From Paragyromitra xinjiangensis (lineage: Eukaryota; Ascomycota; Pezizomycetes; Pezizales; Discinaceae), in assembly GCA_038503065.1 (NCBI GenBank), contig JBCAMK010000006.1, forward strand, positions 1,240,001 through 1,304,000: a stretch of DNA of 64,000 nt. The letters are read 5' to 3'. The notes below the pieces were generated by a model, which worked only from the letters and a program-made list of their open reading frames with translations, searched no databases and was not told the DNA's origin. A program made the position numbers and the translations under genes. This document shows, piece by piece, positions 8,848 to 19,798 of this stretch. Each line of letters begins with the position of its first letter. Positions within the stretch are counted from its first letter, which is position 1.

Positions 8848-11800
8848 TTAAAGCCTCAACTCCTGGAGAATCCTGCTCGCCAAACTCTTATACTGCCAAG
8901 TGTTCGTCTTGTTCACACTCTTAAACTGGATTCCGTGTAATGAGAGTAACGGAACTTTGACGATATAGATCTCGAACTGCAGAATCAATGACCCCCCAAG
9001 CACTCCATCATGCATCGACTCGTTCGAGACGTCACTGTTAGTATAACTTGTGTCTGCTCTGTTTCGTTTGCTTTGTCCCTTCATTGGTGGGGGAGGTGGG
9101 GGAGGTTCTTTTGCCGAATTGCTACCGCTACCTGCGCCACCGAACGAAAGCTTACGTCTGTGGGACGGTGGATTAACCATATTAGTCGCTTCGGGGGTCT
9201 GCGGGACGTTTTCCTGCACACTCTTGAGATCGATGCTAGGTCTATGGACGCATGAAAACCCTCCCCTGATCTCCTTGTATGACACCCCCAATTGCTTTAA
9301 CACCCGGATAATGTCCATTCGGATCTCCGTTGGTGGTTTGGTTGACGTCGTCGCTACGCTGAACAGCCCTTTAAGGTAAACTGGTTTAACAAAGTCGGAC
9401 GATGGGGTTTCTCCATCCCCACTTCCTGTTGAAGTGGCTCCATCACCTACATCTTCCTCTAGGACATCGTTGGGAACTGACGCCGCAGCCGCAGCCTCTT
9501 CTCTACGGGCACGTCGAACACTGTTCTCCCTTCTTCCATGACCCAGCGATTTTGCCCTCATAGCCATCGGCTTCGCACTATTTGTGCCTTTGTCGCTCTG
9601 CACAGTATCTTCCCTGACAGAGGCCCCTGAACGATCTGACCCACTTGTTCCAGGAGGATCTCCTGTTGCATGCTGCCGACCGCACTTTCGGCGCCAATCA
9701 GCTTCCGAGACACTTGTCGATCTCCCTATCTTAGCAGACCTTTTCGAACTCAGGCCGTCGGCTGTCGTTGGGGGTGTTAGGAGGTCTGGAGCACCAGATT
9801 GTGACGAGCTAGAAGAGGTAACAGGTGGCCGTTCCGTTGGAGGCCTCCGGACAGATAAACTCTTGCGAGGGGCAGCGATTTCAACAGGTGCTTGACCAGG
9901 AGCTTGTACTGATAAAGTTGGTGGAGGAGGTGCTTTGGCATCACCCCGCCCAGAATGCTGTCTTCTTGTGCTAAAACGTCTAAGCATACCCCCGACAGTG
10001 CTTTCCTTCTTGGCGGGATTATCTTCCTTGATTGCCGACGGAGGAACTACTGGTGACGGTGGAAGGGACACTCCTCCAAGGTTCACCTTCTTCATTGCCT
10101 CTGAAACCTCTTCATCTCCATGGGTCCTTGCCCTTGGGCGAGTTCTTCCGCCTGTTGCTGTAGGCTCGCCTTTCACTTCGTAACTAGTTTCGCTGGTGTG
10201 GGCGGCTTCTGGCGCCTTAGGGATTGGTATTCGTAGCTTCTCGACGTCTTGGATTGGCAGCGGAGGCTGTGAGCCAGGAGGCTTGCTGCTACCTCGATCT
10301 CTCTCCAACTTTTCTCGCACAAGGTAATAAACCGAAATAAGCGGGTTATACGCATTTATAGGATCTGGACTGCTTGGATGCGAAAGAACCTCGGTGCTCA
10401 GATTAGTTAAAGTGTCTTTGGAACTCGTGGAAGACCGCCTTTTGTAAAAGTCAAATCCAAATGGCTTTCGTTTCTCGAGGTTTGGAGATGCCATGGGTGC
10501 TTCTTTAGCCGCAGTTTGTACGGCGATCCGGTAATCCTCTGATTCGATTACTTTAGTGAGCTGCGCTGCTATGGTCTCACTGCTACCAAATTCGAACCCG
10601 GTCATTCCATGAATGACCTTAGGATCAAGTGGGCCAGAAAGAGGTTCCCGGGGAGGCAGGTGGTTTTCTGGAGGGCCAGAGAAGCCCTTGAGAAGCCAGG
10701 GGTGATGAATGATCTCCTGTAAGGAAGCGCGTTGTCTAGGATCGGTTACGAGCATCCTCGCCAAAAGGTTTCTGCAATCTGGTTGCTGTCAGTTAATTTT
10801 CCAAGGCTCAAGGTTGATGAGAGCTATACCCCCAGACAGCCATTGGGGGTAGTCCACTACCCCACGCTTTATCTTAGCATGCAACGCGGGCATGCTTTGA
10901 TCGTCAAATGGAACCTTCCCGCAAACCAACACATATAGTACGATTCCAAAGCTCCATACATCAACTTCCGGCCCAATGTACTGCTTAGCCTGCAAAAGCT
11001 CTGGAGCAGCAAAATATAAAGATCCGCAAAATGTCTTGAGGTGGGACCGAGGGGAGAACAAATTAGAGAGACCAAAATCTATGATCTTGATATCTCCGGT
11101 TTTGGAGATCAGTATGTTCTCAATTTTCAAATCACGATGAACAATCGAGTTCCTGTGGCAATAATCCAGCGCACTAGCGATCTGTCTGCCAAACTTCCGA
11201 GCCTGTTTCTCCTTCAATCTCCCGTGGGAGATTATGTAATCTAACATCTGTCCACCGTTGACATACTCGCATAGCATGTACCAGTGATTGTTCGTTTTGA
11301 TAACATCACGCATGCCGCAGATATAGGGATGATCAAGTAGCGTAACTATGGCAGCCTCCCGAGCAGTTCTAACTTCTTTACTTTCATCATGGCGAGGTAG
11401 ATATGGCTGGCCAGTTGCTGGATCGATGCCCCGCTCCTGAATGATCTGTCTGGGTACAATCTTTACCGCAACCTGCCGTTCGTGCAACAAATGCTTGGTA
11501 AGCAACAAAGAGACGGTGGGAATTGACGTGAGACGAACCTGCTCTGAGCCGTCTGATTTCCTAGCCAGTTTAACTTTCCCCATGCTGCCAGCTCCGATAG
11601 TTTTCCCGAGGATCCACGTCCCACTAGATCCGTGAATTGAAGTCTTCCTGGGGCGCTGAGAATGGTGAGCCGACGACCTGCTGGCTTCTTCCGGGACAGT
11701 GGCTGGTGCGTGAACAGGGGTTCCATTGGAGGTAGTGACGGTGCTGACGGCTTCAGACATCTCAGATGCCCGCCTCGAGTGGCCTGGGCGGGAAGAAGTT

Positions 11801-11985
11801 ATAGGAGTGGTGGCAGAAAGAGCTGATGGCACAGACTCAGGATCTCGAGCGAGGGGTGAGGGGTCTGTAGTAGGAGGTCGAGATGCCGATGATGGCTTTG
11901 ATGGAGATGACGAAGAAGACGACTGCCGCTGATGACGGGTGCTGTGTTGTCGCTGGACGACAACAGGAGTTTGTTGGGGAACCAT
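8848..11985 (-). CDS. KIN1: Kin1/Kin2-type serine/threonine kinase (MARK/PAR-1 family)
   Basis: Three exons, 11985-11539, 11472-10830 and 10778-8848, give 1006 residues. A Ser-rich N-terminus leads into the kinase domain (about 123-385): glycine loop [11 protein letters not shown], catalytic VHRDLKIEN with HRD near 261, DFGLSN near 281, activation loop [15 protein letters not shown] long low-complexity linker follows, then a KA1 domain at the very end ([19 protein letters not shown] to ILQELRL). This domain order and length match yeast Kin1/Kin2, membrane-associated kinases of polarity, exocytosis and ER-stress mRNA signalling. Intron 1 (66 nt, 11538-11473) has no stop and is a multiple of three. 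It falls between the glycine loop and the VAVK lysine, so retention would insert 22 residues there. Intron 2 is 51 nt. Confidence 0.94.
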
Positions 11986-13714
11986 ATTAGATGAATGTTT
12001 ATAGGACGGGTAGATATCTTTGGATGACTAGGTTGATTGGCTTTAGGTTATATTGTATTGGGTGTGGGCAGGATAGGATGTAGGTGGGAAGGTCTTGAGT
12101 GATTGTGGGGGGGGGGGATATAGTGAGGGGAGATGATGGGGGAGCCTGAGGCAGAATGGGGGGGTTAGGGTTGATGCTTTTTTCTGGGGGGGGGGGGGGT
12201 TGCGAGACGCGGGACCAGTCAGGGTTGACAATTGGAAGCGAAACAAACCTATAACAGAATAGAACTAACTCTGGGAAGCGGGAGAGCCGAATAGAGGGAT
12301 GGGATAGTGTGCGTGCGTTCGCGTATGATATGTATGTATGTATGTGTAGTGTGTGTGTCTGTTTGGACTGTATCACTGTGTGCGCGCGTGTGGGCACCTA
12401 TGGGGTGACTAGGTGCTACGATTTATACCACAGCTACCGATACTGGGATGAGGGGATAACTGGAGGGAGGAGGGAAGTGAAGGAAGGGAGGAGACGAGGA
12501 GGGGGAGATGGAAATGGAGGAGCGGCGCAACAGACAATGCAGATCAAGGAAGAGGGAAGGGAGAGGTTGGACATGAGAGACTCGAGGACAGAGACAGAGT
12601 AGATAGGTAGATAGAGAGAGCAGGAATAAGCAACGCCAGCAGGGACAGCCAAGCCAAACAATCATCAGTGGTACCGACACCTATCGTATCTATGGTACCT
12701 ACTCTGCCTCCAGTGCCTACATCCATCGATGATGAAGGGAAACGAAAGCATTGAACTTTGCTTGCTAAAGGACGACGAATTAAGACTCCTCAACCTGGCT
12801 GGGGGAGGTGCGTGCGCCTAGCCTTTCATCACCAACTTAACCGTCCCCGCCTTTTGACAGTTCCGAGTGATCATGATCCAGGCTGCCGCAGGCCCGAGAC
12901 TGTGGCGATAGGTTTCGGTAAAGAGTCCGAAGACATCATCACTTGTACATCCATGTAACTTACAGCATGTATGTAATTGTATCGGCTTGCGTGTGTACAG
13001 CCCCGTAAGAAAAGTCCTGGCACCCTTGTCAATTCGGCGCTGTGACCAAACAGTCGCAGGAAGCAACCTGGAGGGCAAATAAAAAAAAGAGTAGGTTCTA
13101 TGAATCCTACAGTGCTAAATAATATCCTCCTAATTTTTATTGTCATCAACTGCGGAAGCTGTGGCCTAAATTCTCCAGTGGTGCCAGGACTTTTCTGACG
13201 CGACTGTACTGTACATGTACTGTACATATTTCTTCTTCTTTTCCTTCTCCTGTCTCCACTATTCGAGTTTAAACACCCTTCCCGCCCTTCCCATCTTCTT
13301 TCTGCCATTTCGTTTGTAGAAGGAGTTCAAGTGGTTTATTTGGCGATAATTGTATACGAATGGGGTAAAACTCGCCTTCTAGGCTGTCCTAGTGCAAGTG
13401 GAATGCTACACAAATCCGCTTTATACACAGCAGAATCCCTGTTTATCGCAACCTGGGTATTTATCGCCCTAGGGCAGAAAACGTCACTCGGTGCTGATTG
13501 CGTGCCTCTCTGCGCACGATGCTTTGCTTTCCCTAACCAGACAACTGTGCCAAAAATATACGTACTCTTGCCAAGCTTAACCCAACACCACGTTCTCTCT
13601 CGTGCTTACATCTGGTCACTTGGAACAAGGAACAACACGTCTCCCTCACCCCCCCTCCAAAAAAAAACAACAATAGAAACAATACATTAGCAACTAAACC
13701 CCTTCACCTCCTCA
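11986..13714. other. Divergent promoter region KIN1 / GPATCH1
   Basis: Close to KIN1 there are long single-base runs (nine or more G near 12105-12117 and 12186-12200) and GT-rich stretches near 12335-12390, probably KIN1 leader or promoter. A short palindromic GTACATGTAC core sits near 13212. No supportable gene was found. Confidence 0.5.
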
Positions 13715-15968
13715 ATGTCCCTAAAGCGGAATAGGAATGTTGTTGATGCTGAAGATCAGCTTAAGCAGTCCTCGTTCGTCTTTTATGGAACACCACTCCC
13801 ACTACAGGATTCAGACGTTAGGGATGACGGCTCCTACGTACCCCTCTGGAAGCAAGAGGTCACAGACGAACGAGGGCGGAAACGTTTGCACGGGGCATTC
13901 ACAGGTGGCTTCAGTGCTGGGTATGTCTGCGCCTGGCGCCATCGGCGAGAACAGCAGCTGATTTAACTTGCTTTTCAGATATTTCAACACCGTAGGATCC
14001 AAAGAAGGTTTATTCTTTTCACTGTGCCCTCTTTTTGCTTTTCGTCCTGGTATTTACACGCACGCACATACGATTAGGATGGACTCCTGCCACTTTCAAA
14101 TCCTCTCGCGCCGAGCGTGCCAAGGCTGCCCCGGCTCGGCCGGAAGACTTTATGGACGCCGAAGATCTCGCTGAAGCCGAAGAAGCCGAGAAAATAGAGA
14201 CGAACCGCAATTTCTCTAGCCTAGGCTCCACCGAAGATGAGCTGGCAAAGCGAGGAAAGCAAACTACTCTGATGGATCTGCTGACCCCGGCTGTACAGGA
14301 TACGATGGGCGTAAAGTTGCTGAAGAAGATGGGTTGGAAAGAAGGGCAAGGAGTTGGCCCTAAGGTTAGAAGAAAAGCTCAGATCTCGGATGACGGCGAG
14401 GAAGGTGATGGGGTGGATAGCCAGATGTACCTTCTTGCACCAGCAGATTCCGCATTAGTAGCTTTCAACAAGAAAGTAGACTCTATAGGAGTGGGGTATG
14501 TAGGAGAGGTTGCATTATCACCGAGAGAGCTGAAAGATGAGCAAGAACCAAAATCAGAGCGCCTACTAGATACCAAACTCGAGAAGCAGGCGATAAAAGG
14601 TGGTTTTGGTGTTGGGGTTTTGAATGATGATGGCGAAGATGATGACCCCTATGAAATCCGCCCGAAATCCGCCTATAGTCGGGTTGTCGTGGGAGACAGG
14701 CCAAAAAAGATTGTTAAACCTCTTGTCAAGAAACCTGCGAAGCACGTTTTTGTTTCTAAAAAGGCGATTAAGGCTAAGTCGAGCGTCAATTTGCGGAAAT
14801 GCCATGACGGGCGGTTCCCTTTGGATGGATTTGCTCTCTCTCTAGAACCTGTTCAATCAGAAGACAGACGGCATCCACACCCTGAAGTTCCAGCAGATTG
14901 GGCCCCTTCAGGCCTAAGCGGGCCAGAAGCCACTAAAACTACACCAAAGCAACAAAGTATCACAATTCACTCCAGCGATCCCGCAATATCGAAATTAAAC
15001 CCTAGAGCTCGCGGATCAATGTTAGGGGAAACGCCTTTGCCCGGAAAATCGGTATTTGATTTTATGAAACCAGCCGCGAGAGAACGAATCGCTTCTGTCA
15101 CTGGGAACAAGAATTTACCACAAGCTCTGGGCGAAGCCCCACCTTCGAAGAATCCATCTTCATTGGTGGACTTAGTACCGAAACTGGACAAAGGGGTAGC
15201 ATTGGGGGCACTGAGAGGTGGGTTCATGCCATACTCCGACGATCCGGATAAAAAGGCGAGGTACCGTATATTCCTAGAGGTTCAGGCAGGGCTCAAGGAG
15301 GGGCTACCGGACAGAGTAGGTCTTTCTATATCTTTGTGTATAAGTCTATGACCAACTACTAACACTTGCTATAGAAATACGGCATGAATACCCAGGACTG
15401 GATCAAAGAGTTAAATGAGTTCATGGGCGCTGCTCGCATTTTTAAGCCTCTCACCGGCTTAATTGCTACGCGCTTTACCTCCTCATCCTCCCCCTCCCCA
15501 GCTTTTCAAGGAGGCTCTAACTTCACCACCCCCGCTGATAACCTTCTCCATCGCCCACAGCCGAAAGCCGAAGATCCTGCGGAAGCTGCAGCTAGGATGT
15601 CTATGTACGGCCCTATGACACGCTCGGTTATCGAGTTTTTCCCGACACGGTTACTGTGCAAAAGGTTTAATGTGCGGCCTCCTGATCATGTAGATCCGGC
15701 TAGCGGGAGTGGGGAGAAAGGCAGGGAGAGTTGGGAACCTACAGGCAGGGAGGAAAGGGAACTAGTTAGCAAAGAGCAATTGACGGAGATGATGAGGGAG
15801 GTGAGAGGGGACAGTGGCTATGTGTTACCAGAGGAAGGGGACAAGGCGATGGCGAAAAAAGAGGTGCTGAGAGTAGATACAGAGGTGAACGAGGCATTAG
15901 AAGGGGAGAGGGCAGGGGAGGATGCGTTCAAGGCGATATTCGGTGATGATGGTGATGATAGCGAATGA
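13715..15968 (+). CDS. G-patch domain splicing factor of the GPATCH1/TOUGH family
   Basis: Four exons, 13715-13920, 13979-14007 (29 nt), 14078-15315 and 15375-15968, giving 688 residues. The N-terminus carries the GPATCH1 family block ([42 protein letters not shown]). A G-patch follows at about 154-179 ([18 protein letters not shown]). Downstream the segment [16 protein letters not shown] is also family-typical. The last quarter is acidic and charged. G-patch proteins activate DEAH-box RNA helicases, and GPATCH1 is a component of the catalytic spliceosome (established for the family). Splice phases all agree: the second exon is phase-1 at its end, the third starts with GA, and the exon 3/4 junction is phase 0 (GTAGGT donor). 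Confidence 0.9.
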
Positions 15969-17204
15969 TGTGCTACATTGAATTATGTGTGTGCTGCGTT
16001 GAGGCAAGAGCCTAGCTAGGGGTGGTCTATGGATTGGGGGAGGGGGATAAATATGTGTTTACAGGAGAATAATAAAAGACAAATATCTATCCTACTTATT
16101 TCGTTTAGGGCCGGACTGACACCTGCATACATCTATACTCTAATCTACAAGCCACGTCCGGCCTGCGGACGGATTTAAAAGGAATACATGCATGTTTACA
16201 AAGTTAGTAAACGGAAACTTAGGAGCATTATTGTTTCTCAAAAATTCGGTATATAAAATAAGGAAAAGGGCAGAAACTTGGGGTTACCCTGCTGAACTAC
16301 GCTCATACATGTATATCATGGGACGAGGTTACGTAAATGGATTACTACTACCACCACCACCACTACGGGACGAGGTTGAGAAGCCAAAATATGACGAGCT
16401 TTGAACGTAACGAGTGAAGCGAGAAGTGAGGAATATTTTGCTTCTCAACCGAGTGGACTTTTAACTGACTTGGTGTGCCGAAGAGAAAGAGTCACCATGA
16501 ATTAATATACCTTTACTGTCAAATCCACCCGGGCCCTCCTACTACTTCCTCTTACTGACACCCATGTGGTAACAGCAGCCCTGGTATCATATAAGTGAAG
16601 GGAAAGAGTAGATTCTGGGGGTTACCCTACTGGACGATGCTCATAGGCTATTTCAACCAAGGAATTACATGGAGGAACCTTAAGGCACTAATAGTGACTT
16701 CAATGTAATTGTCTTTAAGCTTTAAGCAAGATAAATATCATGGGGATGAGGAAGAGAAGTTAAAATATGACGAGCTTCGAATGTAGCGAGCGAAGCGAGT
16801 GAAGTGAGAAGTGAGGAATATTTTGAGTGGACCCTTAGCGCAGCCGGGTAATGATTATTTTGCAAGAGAACTTCTATTGCATCCTTACCTTTTATTATGC
16901 AGACGCGGCGGCTCTGCGTCGCGTTTCCCTCAACATGGTGAAAGCACAGTACGGGGGTCTTGTATCAATACCGACGAACGAATTTCCCCCTAGTCCGAGT
17001 CGCCTCCGAACAATAAAAAAAAGAGGCCCCTCGATTTTCGTTTCTGCATCTTTAACGCTTGCTCACTCTGTTTCTTCACACCTTACCGCTCTAGATCTCC
17101 TCTTTTTTTCTAGATCTCCCAACGATATACCTCCATACCTTCCTTCCCTGAACGCGATAAAGGCGTACACCGTTCTCAAGACTATTCAACACATCCCACT
17201 AGCC
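15969..17204. other. Spacer with a duplicated repeat before the PHD gene
   Basis: Mainly the repeat pair described separately (16255-16837). The last 300 bases are pyrimidine-rich and probably form the promoter and leader of the PHD-finger gene. No other gene was seen. Confidence 0.45.
16255..16837 (+). repeat. Diverged direct repeat, two copies
   Basis: Copy A is about 16255-16452 and copy B about 16589-16837. Shared blocks are GGGTTACCCT followed by a GCTCATA word, ATATCATGGG, and at the end AAAATATGACGAGCTT then a GCGAAGCGAGTGAAG-like run closing with AGTGAGGAATATTTTG. The spacing between blocks differs, so both have indels. Order and orientation are the same. They may be remnants of one transposable element or a local duplication; no coding capacity is visible. 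Confidence 0.6.
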
Positions 17205-19798
17205 ATGCCACCTAAACGCAAACGAGGCCTCACCCTTGAAGTTACTGAAGACATAGCACTATCGCCACCGACTCCGCTTGACAATATCAGGGATATGGAA
17301 GAGTTCGCGGCTCTAGGACAATACCTGTTCATGTTCGGCATCGGAGCGTTGAAATTACCTGATTTTGGCCGAGAGGTGAGTCTATTCACTTTGCCTACAG
17401 ATACTTTGAGAAATGTGACCAGATTTACTAAGAGGGGAGATTATAGGAACTGGAGACGGAGCTGTTAGCGCCGCGGTCGGTCCTAGTTGAGCAAATACAA
17501 ATAGCACTCATTCGGGTAGTGACCGCAAATCCAAGGCTGGAGATAGAGCAATTCGATGAGCAAGCGAGAAGCCAATTCGCTGCGATGAAACCCAAAATGA
17601 ACCCGTTTGGCGAGGAGAAGGTTGCCAGGGCTTTCAGGGGAATGGATTTGTTTACAAAGGTACTTACTAACCTATGCCCCCCCTTTCCCTTTTTGGCTCT
17701 TGGAAGCTCTGCTTACACGCTCTTCGGAGTAGATTCGTGTATTGCACCAACTTTCCATATGGACCTTCATCCATCCAAATCGAATGCGCGAAAGGATGGG
17801 GGACGTAGACCTCCAAGAAGAGCTAAGCTGGGTAGATTTCTACCATATGTAATTTTTGGACTACGCTGACCTATACCACAGAGAATGGATCACTGCGGGT
17901 ATGATAGGTATGAAAATGCCTACTACATCCTAGACGATAACAGGTTATATCGCCGAACACTCTCGAGGGAAGTCGTCGCTCCGGTGGGGAAAAAAGCGCA
18001 CCCAAAACAGCGTAAGGGTCAAAAACGTAGGCGGGTATCGACCGCTGCTGTCGAGGAGCCAGTGGTGAATGCACCAACTGAAGAGTCCTGTCAAAGTATG
18101 AGGTGGTCGTGCATCTGCATAACCATGCAGGAGTGGGAGGTGTTTGTGGCGGGACTAAAGAACTCGAAGGATGAAGATGAGAAAGCCCTATGCAAATATT
18201 TGGATGGGGAAGTTTTGCCAGAGATTCGGAGAGCCGAGGACGTAGGTCTTTTGCATTTTGTTCCTGTCTGCTGATGGATGTGTGCTGACGGGCAATGTGG
18301 CTGTAGCTTCAGCGGAAGAAGCTACTCGATTTGGAGAAAGAGCGGCAGAAACAAGAAGCTGTGGCTAACAGAAAGCGCTCCTCCCGTATCGATGAAAAAG
18401 TGGCTCGTCGCAAAGAACAAGAAGAGAAAGTGGCCGAGGCGCGTAGACAAGAGGAATTCTTGCGGAAGGTTCAAGCTGAAGAGCGAAAGAGAGAGAAGGT
18501 ACGCAACCTTCCCCTCTCTACGCGAAGCACCTCAAAAAGGTCAGGTTTTGTATACTCACACATAATATAGGAACGAGAGGCTCGTCTAGCATTACGTGAG
18601 CGGCAAAACAAGGAACGAGAGCAGCGGTCGCAGACACAAGGGGTGGAAAGCAGTTCTGCGTCTTGCGACGGCAGCGTAAGTGGTCGCAGGACTTCGACAA
18701 GAGCGCAAACAAGAGTATCACAACGACTTCAGCAATATCAGCCAAAAGAGGGTAGGGATTGGGTGTTTGATTGCCGATGCGGAGTTCACGGTAACATTTA
18801 TCTCTTTCCGATACTATTTTGCTTGAGAGCTAACTAACTTCATTATTTACTAGGGTTACAATATGTAAGTCCTGTGCCCGGAGACATGCTGTTTCATAGA
18901 TTGCTTGACGTGGAGAGTTGCTAATATCCCTTATGTTTCCTACTTTTAGGAAGATGGATCTAAGATCGTTGCCTGCGACAGATGCGACATCTGGCAACAC
19001 CTTGCTTGTCAGAATCTTCCATCATCATTTACAGAAGGCGATTTTACTTGTGAACGATGCCGGCGTAGGGAAGCTCAAGCTCAAGCCGCAAATAGTCCTC
19101 GTGTGACCATTAAGTTTCGCATCGGGCCCCAGAATAAGACTTTACCGATGAGCTCTCTACAAAATCAAAACGGGAACACGTCATCAATCGCCCCGGCGAT
19201 CCTCGATCAGCCAAAGGTGTATTCTCAGGAGCCTCAAGCGGGGCTTCTGAGTGAGTCAATACCTGAGACTTCGCTGATCCCTAGAGGCAACAGCCAACGC
19301 CGAGGGGATGTGGATTTGCAGAGTCCCTCTGAAAAGCCTGCGAATCAGTGCCTATACGGATCAAACCAACTTAAAGTTGATAGAGCCACGAATGGCAGCG
19401 ATGCGGGAGATGGATCAGCGCAAGCTTCAGCAGACTTTCTTCTGCTCATGGCAGACCCAGCGCACACTACACCGAGCAGTTCTCAACAAGATAGCGAAAC
19501 TGGATCTGAAAACCCCAGCATGTCGGATATTTTTCCAAAGCCTTATCTTCCCGCTACGCACTATGAAGATAAATACACTTTGCAGAAGCTGGTACCGGTA
19601 AATGGCAATCTTACCACTATCCCTAACACCACTACACATCTACCGTCTCCGGAGGAAAATACCACTCTTGTCCCATTTATGGATAACCTTAGTCCCACCC
19701 CCGTCGGCTCATCCGGAAAAATCGACGCACACTCTTGTCGCGAACCATCCTACACCCAGAATATCCTTGCCAGTTCGGCTACCTCTGCAAATGTCTAA
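17205..19798 (+). CDS. PHD-finger chromatin protein with DDT/WHIM-like N-terminus
   Basis: Eight exons: 17205-17375, 17447-17659, 17733-17831, 17882-18241, 18307-18498, 18571-18790, 18854-18864 (11 nt) and 18950-19798, giving 704 residues. Residues about 20-190 resemble the DDT/WHIM region of ISWI-partner proteins and the fungal 'PHD finger domain' family (LGQYLFMFG, FRGMDLFTK, IRVLHQLSIWTF, YYILDDNRLYRR). A charged Arg/Lys/Glu-rich coiled coil follows (about 290-380). A single PHD zinc finger follows at about 413-465: CRC, CDRCDIWQH, HLAC, CERC. The C-terminal 230 residues are low-complexity. PHD fingers read histone H3 tails, so a chromatin-remodelling or recruiting role is likely (inference). 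The 11-nt microexon lies between the first two zinc-ligand pairs and is required to keep the finger in frame. Confidence 0.85.
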
